A DNA stretch of 28,905 nt. Source: an uncultured Eubacteriales bacterium. Lineage in GTDB: Bacteria > Bacillota_A > Clostridia > Oscillospirales > Oscillospiraceae. The position numbers were made by a program, and so were the translations under genes. The stretch covers positions 1 to 28,905 of the forward strand of contig ONPY01000066.1 in NCBI GenBank assembly GCA_900319835.1, in the 5' to 3' direction. Each line of letters starts with the position of its first letter. The stretch's first letter is position 1. The notes beneath the pieces are model-generated. The model did no database searches, was not told the DNA's origin, and was given only the letters and a program-made list of their open reading frames with translations. This document shows positions 16,537-23,544 of the stretch, in pieces.

Positions 16537-16950
16537 ATGTCCGTAAAAGAGAAGGCAATCGCTCTTCACCGCGCAGGCTTCAACTGTGCGCAGAGCGTGC
16601 TCTGCTCTTGTGGGGCGTATACCGGGCTGGAAGAGAAAACCGCGCTTGCTGTCGGCGGCGGTCTCGGCGGCGGATTTCGCTGTGGGGAGATCTGCGGTGC
16701 GCTTTCTGGGGCCGTTTTGGCGGCCGGACTCTGCTGCCCCTACCATGACAGTGCCGATCAGAAGGCCAAGGAGGCAATCGCCGCACTCACCCGGAATCTG
16801 ACCGGGACCTTTCAGCGCCAGTTTGGCTCAGTGCGCTGCGCGGAGCTTCGCAGGGACGGCAGCAGATGTAACGAATACATCGCCTTTATGGCGGAAACCG
16901 GCGAAAAAATGTTTCAGCAATTACAAAATTCAAATACAACAGGAGATTGA
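16537..16950 (+). CDS. C_GCAxxG_C_C family putative redox protein
   Basis: The 137-residue protein fits the C_GCAxxG_C_C family. A cysteine lies in GFNCAQSVL (about residue 15), then a glycine-rich GGGLGGGF, the CGALSGA element, and two further cysteines nearer the C-terminus. The family is thought to be redox-active or metal-binding, but no reaction is established. GAGGAGG lies 6 nt before the ATG at 16537. It is the first gene after the Tyr T-box and ends 2 nt before tyrS, so it should share tyrosine-tRNA control. It has more cysteines than the family signature names (for example CSCG and LCC). Confidence 0.85.
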   Translation: MSVKEKAIALHRAGFNCAQSVLCSCGAYTGLEEKTALAVGGGLGGGFRCGEICGALSGAVLAAGLCCPYHDSADQKAKEAIAALTRNLTGTFQRQFGSVRCAELRRDGSRCNEYIAFMAETGEKMFQQLQNSNTTGD

Positions 16951-16952
16951 AA

Positions 16953-18173
16953 ATGGGAATCTATGAAGAACTGGTTGCCAGAGGCCTGATTGCCCAGGTA
17001 ACCAACGAGGAAGAAATCCGCGAGATGGTCAACAACGGCAAAGCCACCTTCTACATCGGCTTTGACTGCACCGCCGACTCCCTGCATGTGGGCCACTTCA
17101 TGGCGCTTTGCCTGATGAAGCGCCTGCAGATGGCGGGCAACAAACCTATTGCCCTGATCGGTGACGGCACCACGCTGATCGGCGACCCCTCCGGCCGCAC
17201 CGACATGCGCAAGATGCTGACCAAAGAGGACATCAAGTACAACGCCGAGTGCTTCAAGCGCCAGATGGAGAAGTTTATCGACTTCTCGGACGGCAAGGCC
17301 CTGATGCTGTATAACTCCGAGTGGCTGGTCCCGCTCAACTACATTGAGCTGCTGCGCGAGGTCGGCGCATGCTTCTCCGTCAACAACATGCTCCGCGCCG
17401 AGTGCTACAAGCAGCGCATGGAGCGTGGACTGAGCTTCCTGGAGTTCAACTACATGATCATGCAGTCCTACGACTTCTACTACATGTTCCAGCACTATGG
17501 CTGCAACATGCAGTTCGGCGGCAACGATCAGTGGAGCAACATGCTCGGCGGCACCGAGCTGATCCGCAAAAAGCTCGGCAAGGACGCCCACGCCATGACC
17601 ATCACGCTGCTGCTCAACTCCGAGGGCAACAAGATGGGCAAGACCGCCTCCGGCGCTGTCTGGCTCGACCCCAACAAGACCAGCCCCTTCGAGTTCTACC
17701 AGTACTGGCGCAATGTGGCCGACGCGGACGTGCTCAAATGCATCCGCATGTTGACCTTCCTGCCGCTGGAGCAGATCGACGAGATGGACAAGTGGGAAGG
17801 CAGTCAGCTCAACCGCGCCAAAGAGATCCTGGCCTACGAGCTGACCAGTCTTGTTCACGGCGAAGAAGAGGCCAAGAAGGCCGAAGCCGCTGCCAAGGCG
17901 CTCTTTGCCGGCGGCGCTGGCGCCGAGGTTCCGACCACCGAGCTGAGTGAGGCCGACCTTGTTGATGGCAAGCTGGATCTGCTCACCGCGCTGGTCAAGG
18001 CCGGGCTTTGTGCTTCCAAATCCGACGCACGCCGCAATGTCCAGCAGGGCGGTGTGACGGTGGACGACGAGAAGGTCACCGACATTGCTGCCGGCTTTGA
18101 TGTCGAGGCCCTTCGCAAGGGCGTGATGCTCCGCCGCGGCAAGAAGAACTTCAGCAAGCTGCTTCTGAAATAA
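16953..18173 (+). CDS. tyrS: Tyrosyl-tRNA synthetase
   Basis: The 406-residue class I synthetase has the HIGH-type motif HVGH (about 45-48), the KMSKS-type motif KMGKT (227-231), and a C-terminal S4-like RNA-binding domain (about 340-400). It charges tRNA-Tyr. AGGAG lies 7 nt before the ATG at 16953; a TTG two codons earlier falls too close to the ribosome binding site. It is the second gene of the Tyr T-box operon, which closes a feedback loop on its own product. Its codon use is strongly GC-biased, as expected for a highly expressed gene. Confidence 0.97.
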   Translation: MGIYEELVARGLIAQVTNEEEIREMVNNGKATFYIGFDCTADSLHVGHFMALCLMKRLQMAGNKPIALIGDGTTLIGDPSGRTDMRKMLTKEDIKYNAECFKRQMEKFIDFSDGKALMLYNSEWLVPLNYIELLREVGACFSVNNMLRAECYKQRMERGLSFLEFNYMIMQSYDFYYMFQHYGCNMQFGGNDQWSNMLGGTELIRKKLGKDAHAMTITLLLNSEGNKMGKTASGAVWLDPNKTSPFEFYQYWRNVADADVLKCIRMLTFLPLEQIDEMDKWEGSQLNRAKEILAYELTSLVHGEEEAKKAEAAAKALFAGGAGAEVPTTELSEADLVDGKLDLLTALVKAGLCASKSDARRNVQQGGVTVDDEKVTDIAAGFDVEALRKGVMLRRGKKNFSKLLLK

Positions 18174-18176
18174 AGG

Positions 18177-18211
18177 AAAAATGAGACTGTGAAAGCAGTC
18201 TCATTTTTTTT
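18177..18211. terminator. Bidirectional terminator between tyrS and the cysteine peptidase
   Basis: ATGAGACTG and CAGTCTCAT form the stem, with a T-run on the plus strand and A residues upstream that give a T-run on the minus strand. The minus-strand gene stop codon (18201-18203) lies inside the hairpin, so the element serves both convergent genes. Confidence 0.85.
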
Positions 18212-18875
18212 CGATATATAAAATGTTGCTGATAAAGCCGGCGCTGTGGTGATTGACATATGTCTCAAATTCAGCCCGGTTCAGATAGAACAACTGTCCC
18301 CAGGAGGAAATGCGCAGCCAGTTTTCGTCCATTCCCGTCACTGTGAAGTAGTGCGCCTTCGCACCGGTTGCTGCGCGGAGACCGTTTGGCGTCGGCACGT
18401 AAAAGCTGGTCTTCTCCTTGCCCCAAAGCAAGGGAAAATTCGGCCCCACCGACATGATCACAGGGATGTCGTTTTGCAGCATCTGCTCGATTTTCTCCCA
18501 CATGCCGGACCTGGTAAAACACCAGCGTGCCGAGAAGGGCATATGATACTTTCTGAAAAAGCGCTCCATCCCGCGCATCATCATCAGTCCGTTGATGCCT
18601 GCATAGGGAATCATTGGAAAGAAGCGTCGCCGCATATTCAAAATGCAAGCGTCATAGAGAGAGAAGGGGAACACCTTTTCTTTTTCCAGACTGCGGAAGG
18701 GAAGCGGCATAAACCCCATGTGATAGCGACTCAGGTACAGCAGGGTATCCGTGGCCGCAATGATCCCGCAGCCGCAGCGCTGCACCATGGCGTTTCTGGA
18801 GTGCTGCTGTCCGCCGCCATAAGTATCATGATTGTCTATATGGACGGAGACATAGGAATGGCGCAAAGAGAGCAT
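18201..18875 (-). CDS. Papain/C39-like cysteine peptidase family protein
   Basis: The 224-residue protein has an N-terminal CGCGIIAATD element (about 34-43), as around the catalytic cysteine of C39/papain-like peptidases. A later AHYFTVTGM (His about 175) and an SSWG motif (190-193) resemble the papain His and NSWG region. No signal peptide or transmembrane helix is obvious, so it is probably cytosolic. The substrate is unknown. An in-frame TTG at 18890 is possible, but the promoter -10 ends at 18893, so the ATG at 18875 is preferred despite a weak ribosome binding site. It is a single-gene unit between two terminators. Confidence 0.7.
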   Translation of the reverse strand: MLSLRHSYVSVHIDNHDTYGGGQQHSRNAMVQRCGCGIIAATDTLLYLSRYHMGFMPLPFRSLEKEKVFPFSLYDACILNMRRRFFPMIPYAGINGLMMMRGMERFFRKYHMPFSARWCFTRSGMWEKIEQMLQNDIPVIMSVGPNFPLLWGKEKTSFYVPTPNGLRAATGAKAHYFTVTGMDENWLRISSWGQLFYLNRAEFETYVNHHSAGFISNILYIEKK

Positions 18876-18892
18876 ATCGATCACCGTCAACG

Positions 18893-18921
18893 ATTATACC
18901 GCATCCAGAAGCCGCGTTCAA
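18893..18921 (-). promoter_or_regulatory. Promoter of the cysteine peptidase gene
   Basis: On the minus strand TTGAAC (18916-18921), a 17-nt spacer and TATAAT (18893-18898) form a near-consensus sigma-A promoter. Predicted transcription starts near 18886, giving a very short leader before the ATG at 18875. Confidence 0.8.
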
Positions 18922-18939
18922 TGACAATTTCGCAAGCAG

Positions 18940-18968
18940 AAAAAGCCGCGCTGATAGCGCGGCTTTTT
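18940..18968. terminator. Terminator after pfp, symmetrical
   Basis: AAAAAGCCGCGC and GCGCGGCTTTTT form a perfect 12-bp stem with a 5-nt loop and T-runs on both strands. It ends the pfp transcript on the minus strand before the next promoter. Confidence 0.9.
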
Positions 18969-18979
18969 CAACAGTCTGT

Positions 18980-20221
18980 TCACTTGGCGAGAACCTTTTT
19001 GAGGTGCGCGTAGCGGGGAAGGGAATCCACCAGCGGCAGCTCCGGCTCACCCTGGATCAGGGGCAGGACGTAGTCGATGAACTCCTGCTTGAGGCCGTTG
19101 CCATCCTCGTTGATCCACTCCAGAGGAACTTTCTTCTCGTAGTTTGCAACAGAGGAGAGGGGAAGAAGGACCATCTTGCAGTGATACTTGCCGTCGATAT
19201 ACTCTCTCTCAAAGGCGACCATCTTGCCAGAAACACCATTGACAGCCTGACGAACGGCTTCCTGGCCGGCCGCAAAAGCCTCGTTGATATCTGTGGCAGA
19301 AGCCAGGTGAGCGCCGCAGCGCTGCAGCAGGCTCAACTCGATGCCGCGGACCTTGGCACCTGTGTGGTGCTTGACGATCTCGGCCAGCATGGCGGCCAGG
19401 CCGCCCAACTGGGCATGGCCGAAACCGTCGGTGGCGGAAGCCTTTGCCTCGGATACGAAGCTGCCGTCGGCATAGTGGATGCCCTCGGAGACGGCGACCA
19501 GGACCTTGCCGTTGGTCTTGTACAGACGGTCCACGTCAGCCAGGAACTTGTCCATGTTGAAGTCCAACTCAGGCAGGTAGATCAGATCGGGGCCGGAACC
19601 ATAGGCGGTGGCAAGCGCGGCGCTGGCAGCAAGCCAGCCGGCGTGACGGCCCATGATCTCCACGATGGTGATCATACCGTTATCATAGACGCGGGCATCC
19701 TTATTGATCTCCATGCAGGAGGTGGCAATATACTTGGCGGCGCTGGCAAAGCCGGGGCAGTGGTCGGTGCCGAACAGGTCGTTGTCGATGGTCTTGGGGA
19801 CGCCCATCACGTGGCAGGCATAGCCCACAGATTCCATGTACCGGCTGATCTTGTTGCAGGTGTCCATGGAGTCGTTGCCGCCATTGTAGAAGAAATAGCG
19901 CACATTGTACTTCTTGAAGATATCAAGAATCCGCTTGTAATCGGTGTCGTCCACCTCGGGGTCGGCGATTTTATAGCGGCAGGAGCCCAGCCCGGAAGAA
20001 GGGGTGTGGAGCAGGAGCCGCAGCTCTTCCGGATCCTCTTCATCCATCACGAAGAGCTTGTCATCCAGAACGCCCTTAATGCCGTGGTTGGCACCGTAAA
20101 CCTTGGTGATCTCCTCAGCGTCAAGTGCTGCACGGATCACACCGTAGGCGCTGGCGTTAATCACGGCGGTAGGCCCGCCAGACTGACCGAAGATGCAGGA
20201 ACCGATCAACTTTTCTGACAT
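18980..20221 (-). CDS. pfp: Pyrophosphate-dependent 6-phosphofructokinase
   Basis: The 413-residue protein is a PFK-family enzyme: GGPTAVINAS near the N-terminus (15-24), PKTIDND (142-148) and MGRHAGWLA (190-198). The lysine in PKTIDND and an aspartate in the fourth position of GGNDS (114-118) are marks of PPi-dependent rather than ATP-dependent members, which have PGTIDND and GGDGS. The third position is asparagine, where many relatives have Asp or Glu. It interconverts fructose 6-phosphate and fructose 1,6-bisphosphate using pyrophosphate. A GGAGG site precedes the ATG. The divergent neighbour is the next glycolytic enzyme. Confidence 0.93.
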   Translation of the reverse strand: MSEKLIGSCIFGQSGGPTAVINASAYGVIRAALDAEEITKVYGANHGIKGVLDDKLFVMDEEDPEELRLLLHTPSSGLGSCRYKIADPEVDDTDYKRILDIFKKYNVRYFFYNGGNDSMDTCNKISRYMESVGYACHVMGVPKTIDNDLFGTDHCPGFASAAKYIATSCMEINKDARVYDNGMITIVEIMGRHAGWLAASAALATAYGSGPDLIYLPELDFNMDKFLADVDRLYKTNGKVLVAVSEGIHYADGSFVSEAKASATDGFGHAQLGGLAAMLAEIVKHHTGAKVRGIELSLLQRCGAHLASATDINEAFAAGQEAVRQAVNGVSGKMVAFEREYIDGKYHCKMVLLPLSSVANYEKKVPLEWINEDGNGLKQEFIDYVLPLIQGEPELPLVDSLPRYAHLKKVLAK

Positions 20222-20273
20222 ATTTTTTCCTCCAACTGTATTAAAAAATATTTCGTTTTGTAAAAAGTACTTA

Positions 20274-20302
20274 TTGATTATACTTTGGAATGAGGATATA
20301 AT
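20274..20302 (+). promoter_or_regulatory. Promoter of fba
   Basis: TTGATT (20274-20279), a 17-nt spacer and TATAAT (20297-20302). Predicted transcription starts near 20309, leaving a leader of about 60 nt. Confidence 0.8.
20277..20282 (-). promoter_or_regulatory. -10 element of pfp overlapping the fba -35
   Basis: TATAAT on the minus strand shares bases with the fba -35 (20274-20279). No strong -35 is visible at the standard distance. The two divergent promoters therefore overlap and RNA polymerase could not fill both at once. Confidence 0.6.
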
Positions 20303-20309
20303 AAGAACG

Positions 20310-20342
20310 AAAATTTGTAAATGTGCTTTTTGTACAAATTTT
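20310..20342. promoter_or_regulatory. 10-bp inverted repeat at the fba transcript start
   Basis: AAAATTTGTA (20310-20319) and TACAAATTTT (20333-20342) are perfect inverted repeats 13 nt apart. They begin at the predicted start site, so this could be a repressor operator or a 5' hairpin that stabilises the mRNA. The loop contains five T residues. Confidence 0.6.
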
Positions 20343-20370
20343 TAAGAAAATGGATAGGAGAGTATGAATT

Positions 20371-21339
20371 ATGCCACTTGTCACCACAAAAGAAATGTTT
20401 GAAAAGGCCTATAACGGCGGCTACGCTGTTGGTGCTTTCAATGTCAATAACATGGAGATCGTCCAGGGCATCACCGAAGCTGCCGGTGAGCTGAAGAGCC
20501 CTGTTATTCTGCAGGTTTCCAAGGGCGCACGCGCCTATGCCAACCACACCTATCTGGTCAAGCTGGTCGAGGCTGCAATCATTGAGAACCCCGAGATCCC
20601 CATCGCGCTGCATCTGGATCACGGCGACACCTTTGAGCTCTGCAAATCCTGCATTGACGGCGGCTTTACCTCCGTCATGATCGACGCTTCCTCCAAATCC
20701 TTTGAGGAGAACATCGCCCTGACGAAGCAAGTTGTGGAATATGCGCATGACCACGGTGTCGTGGTCGAGGCCGAGCTGGGCACCCTGGCCGGCGTGGAGG
20801 ATGAGGTCTCTGTGGAGCACGGTCACGAGAGCTACACCAGACCTGAAGAGGTCGAGGAATTTGTCAGCCGTACTGGCTGCGACTCCCTGGCCATCGCCAT
20901 CGGCACCTCCCACGGCGCATACAAGTTCAAGGCTTCCCAGTGCACCCGCAATGCTGACGGTGTGCTCGTTCCGCCTCCTCTCCGCTTCGACGTGCTGAAG
21001 GAGTGCATCAAGCGCCTGCCTGGTTTCCCCATCGTCCTGCATGGCTCTTCCTCTGTTCCCCAGGAGTTCGTGAAGATGGTCAACCAGTACGGCGGCAACA
21101 TGCCCGACGCCATCGGTATCCCAGAGGATCAGCTGCGTGAGGCGGCCAAACTCGCCGTCTGCAAGATCAACATCGACTCCGATATCCGCCTGGCTATGAC
21201 CGGCAACATCCGTAAGTACTTTGCCGAGCATCCCGATCATTTCGATCCCCGCCAATACCTCAAGCCCGCCCGTCAGGCTGTGAAGGACATGGTCGCCCAT
21301 AAGATCGTTTACGTTCTCGGCTCCGACGGCAAAGCCTGA
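20371..21339 (+). CDS. fba: Class II fructose-bisphosphate aldolase
   Basis: This 322-residue zinc aldolase splits fructose 1,6-bisphosphate into DHAP and glyceraldehyde 3-phosphate. The motif HLDHG (81-85) supplies the catalytic aspartate and a zinc histidine. EAELG (134-138), the histidine of SHGAYK (about 181) and HGSSS (224-228) supply further ligands and the phosphate site. The family start PLVTTKEMF is intact. It is divergent from pfp, from which it receives its substrate, and is followed after 38 nt by a P-type ATPase homologue that may share the transcript. Confidence 0.97.
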   Translation: MPLVTTKEMFEKAYNGGYAVGAFNVNNMEIVQGITEAAGELKSPVILQVSKGARAYANHTYLVKLVEAAIIENPEIPIALHLDHGDTFELCKSCIDGGFTSVMIDASSKSFEENIALTKQVVEYAHDHGVVVEAELGTLAGVEDEVSVEHGHESYTRPEEVEEFVSRTGCDSLAIAIGTSHGAYKFKASQCTRNADGVLVPPPLRFDVLKECIKRLPGFPIVLHGSSSVPQEFVKMVNQYGGNMPDAIGIPEDQLREAAKLAVCKINIDSDIRLAMTGNIRKYFAEHPDHFDPRQYLKPARQAVKDMVAHKIVYVLGSDGKA

Positions 21340-21377
21340 TCGAACGCCCGCACCACGATTATCAGGGAGGTGGCAGA

Positions 21378-23006
21378 ATGCACGCTGCTGCGCTCGATCC
21401 GGCAAAGGTTTCCGCCACACTTAACAATTCTCTGGTTATCAGACTCGTCGTAGCCTGTGTTGTGTTCGCCGTTTCCCTTATTCTCACCATGCCGAAATTC
21501 CTCAGCATTCTGCTGCTGGTGTTGACGGCGGCGCTTGCAGGCTACGATATTATTCTCCAGGCTGTGGATGCCGTGGAAAACGGCGAATTCTTGGCAACAC
21601 CCGTCTTGGTGGTTCTGATTACGGTTCTTTCATTCTGTATCGGTTTCGGAATCGAGGGTGCAGCCCTGGTTCTATTGTATCAGATCGGGGTACTGTTGCT
21701 GAATTTCGCAAAGGACCACACCAAGAAGGCCGCGCTGGATCTTCTGCAGGGGCAGGATGAGGATATTGTCAAGCACATGGGTGAGCTTGTCGAGAACGAG
21801 GAAAACACGGCCATGGCGATTGAGAACGTCATGCGCACCAGTGCCGGCTCCATTCTCCGCCTGGCCATGCTGCTGGCTGTGATTTATGCGATCGCGCTTC
21901 CACTCATTACCAACCTCGGCTTCAACATTTCTATTCACCGGGCGATGATGATCCTTATTCTGGCAACGCCGCTTTCTGTGGTCGTCTCCATTCCCATTGC
22001 CGGAATTGTCGGCATGTGCCACAGCGCTCAAAACGGCATCGTCTTCGGCAACGCGTACAGTATGGAGGCGATGGCGGACGCATCGGTGGCTGTCATCGAT
22101 AAGAGCGGCATCTTCGCCGATGAGTGCCCGCGCATCATTGCCATGCACTCGGACGTCCTGGATCAGGATACCTTCCTGAACTTTGTCGCCCATGCGGTCT
22201 ATTACTCCGAACAGCCTTTTGCGAACGCAGTCTCCGCCGTATTCGATCAGGATTACAAGCTGGATGTCATCAAAGACTTCCGCGAGATCCCGGGTTACGG
22301 TGTGGAGCTGTCCATCGATGGAATCCAGATCACCTTTGCCACTGCCGAATTGTTTCGGAGCAGGGGAGTAGAGCTCCCGGATGAGCCGAGAGAGGTTGGC
22401 CAGACCTACTATATGGTGGTGGCCGGTCGGCCCATGGGAAAGGTTGTGATTTCCTCTGATGTCAACCAGGATCTTGAAAGCCTGGTGCCGGAGCTCAAAT
22501 CCGTCGGCATTTCCAGATGCGTTCTTCTGACCGAGGACAGCAAGGAAGCGGGGCAGGAATTTGCTGAGATGCTCAATTTCTCGGAAATGTATGCCCAGTG
22601 TGATACCAAGAAGAAGCTGCAAATCATCAGCGATATCACGAGGAAGACCAAGGGCGCCGTTCTGTTTGTTTATGCAAGTGGTATTGAAGCCCACAGTGAT
22701 GCCGCGGTCGATATTCGCGTCAGCAAGCGCGCACGTTATGCAGATGCCATTGTGATTCCCGAGGATATTGGCAATCTGCCCAAAGCAAAGCAGATTTCCA
22801 AGCGTGTCCGGGAGATCTGCATTGAAAACGCACTGTTTGCGTTTATCGTCAAAGCGCTGCTGATTTTCCTGAGCATCATCGGTTACTGCAACCTGTGGCT
22901 TGCAGTCATTCTGGACTTTGCCACGGCCGTGGCAACGGTGTTGAATACCATCCGCATTCCCAGCGAATCCATCCGTAAGAATCTGAAATACAGATTCGGC
23001 AGATAA
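21378..23006 (+). CDS. Degenerate P-type ATPase homologue (probable pseudoenzyme)
   Basis: The 542-residue protein keeps the P-type ATPase outline: N-terminal membrane segments (about 19-60 and 74-110), a helix pair (about 158-212) with ATP (196-198) where CPC is expected, a degenerate phosphorylation domain, a nucleotide-domain-like part ending in GYGVELSIDG, and C-terminal helices (about 485-525). The actuator domain is missing: only about 48 polar residues (110-157) join the segments. DKTGT reads DKSGI (241-245), the HP motif reads QP (279-280), TGD reads TED (385-387), and the GDGxND region reads ASGIEA (433-438). Catalysis by the normal mechanism is unlikely. The frame is long and uninterrupted, with GGGAGG before the ATG, so it is probably expressed and selected for. 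Confidence 0.85.
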   Translation: MHAAALDPAKVSATLNNSLVIRLVVACVVFAVSLILTMPKFLSILLLVLTAALAGYDIILQAVDAVENGEFLATPVLVVLITVLSFCIGFGIEGAALVLLYQIGVLLLNFAKDHTKKAALDLLQGQDEDIVKHMGELVENEENTAMAIENVMRTSAGSILRLAMLLAVIYAIALPLITNLGFNISIHRAMMILILATPLSVVVSIPIAGIVGMCHSAQNGIVFGNAYSMEAMADASVAVIDKSGIFADECPRIIAMHSDVLDQDTFLNFVAHAVYYSEQPFANAVSAVFDQDYKLDVIKDFREIPGYGVELSIDGIQITFATAELFRSRGVELPDEPREVGQTYYMVVAGRPMGKVVISSDVNQDLESLVPELKSVGISRCVLLTEDSKEAGQEFAEMLNFSEMYAQCDTKKKLQIISDITRKTKGAVLFVYASGIEAHSDAAVDIRVSKRARYADAIVIPEDIGNLPKAKQISKRVREICIENALFAFIVKALLIFLSIIGYCNLWLAVILDFATAVATVLNTIRIPSESIRKNLKYRFGR

Positions 23007-23011
23007 AAGCA

Positions 23012-23043
23012 CAAAGCCGGCTGCAAAAAAGCAGCCGGCTTTG
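23012..23043 (+). terminator. Hairpin after the degenerate ATPase gene
   Basis: CAAAGCCGGCTGC and GCAGCCGGCTTTG form a perfect 13-bp stem around an A6 loop. The T-run is only three bases, so termination may be incomplete. Confidence 0.65.
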
Positions 23044-23101
23044 CAATCGGCGAGGCTTTGCGGTCTGGCTTGTAAAGAGGGGACTCTAAAGCCTGTTGTT
23101 C

Positions 23102-23130
23102 TTGACAAATCTAATAATGTCGTATAATAT
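23102..23130 (+). promoter_or_regulatory. Strong promoter in the gene-free region
   Basis: TTGACA (23102-23107) is followed after 17 nt by TAATAT (23125-23130); the overlapping TATAAT (23123-23128) has a 15-nt spacer. The nearest downstream gene starts about 410 nt later. Confidence 0.7.
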
Positions 23131-23145
23131 AAATTAAACGACATT
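23116..23145. promoter_or_regulatory. 30-bp palindromic candidate operator over the -10
   Basis: Arms AATGTCGTATAAT (23116-23128) and ATTAAACGACATT (23133-23145) are inverted repeats with 12 of 13 positions matching and a 4-nt centre. The palindrome covers the -10 and the start region, the expected place for a dimeric repressor. It does not match SOS boxes known to me. Confidence 0.7.
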
Positions 23146-23544
23146 TTAGAGAGCCGAAAAAGCCTCTTGGAAGATATAGCCTCTTTTATGTCAACGTCGC
23201 TGTTTCCATGAATCTGCTTGCCAGAAGAATCAAACTGTAGTATATTTCAAATCACCGGTTTGTTTTCTCATTCTTACAGGATCCGTCCGTTATCTCGATT
23301 GCGGCTGTATTTTATCTTGCGATTCATCTGGAAGGTTTCTATATAACAATTACTGCGTATGACCTCATATAAGATGGATCTGACCAAACCTTCATGCTAT
23401 CACTGAGTTTTCTAGACACACTGAGACAGCTCTTGGTGCGCGTTTTTCTCGTAGGTTCTCTTTAGCTTTTTTGTTGTGCGAAACACAGCTTTCCTTTTTG
23501 TTTCTTCGCCAAATTGATAATTAATTAACAATGGAGCCTCCGCT

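Larger units (their letters stand above)
23044..23544. other. 500-nt gene-free AT-rich region before the recombinase
   Basis: No convincing gene is seen on either strand. The base composition is AT-richer than the flanking genes. It contains a promoter covered by a palindrome (23102-23145) and two copies of AGCCTCTT near 23160-23185. Beyond these, about 360 nt hold only short reading frames without ribosome binding sites. It could be a long leader of the recombinase gene, an unrecognised small RNA, or the site of a lost gene. Confidence 0.6.

Noticed and set aside
19004..20218. Long plus-strand reading frame (404 codons) opposite pfp
   Set aside because: It is antisense to a clear PFK-family gene, has no family motifs or fitting ribosome binding site, and arises from GC-biased third positions.
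21672..23144. Long minus-strand reading frame (490 codons) opposite the degenerate ATPase gene
   Set aside because: Low-complexity, His/Asp/Asn-rich translation without domains; typical shadow of a GC-rich gene. The sense frame has a ribosome binding site, membrane helices and ATPase homology.
23116..23145. Palindrome considered as an SOS/LexA box or Rex site
   Set aside because: The half-site AATGTCGT does not fit the GAAC-N4-GTTC type or the TTGTGAA type.
23208..23240. Short frame starting MNLLARRIKL and then a stop, followed by ~45 more open codons
   Set aside because: It superficially resembles the start of a small DNA-binding regulator, but there is no ribosome binding site and the continuation shows no helix-turn-helix pattern.
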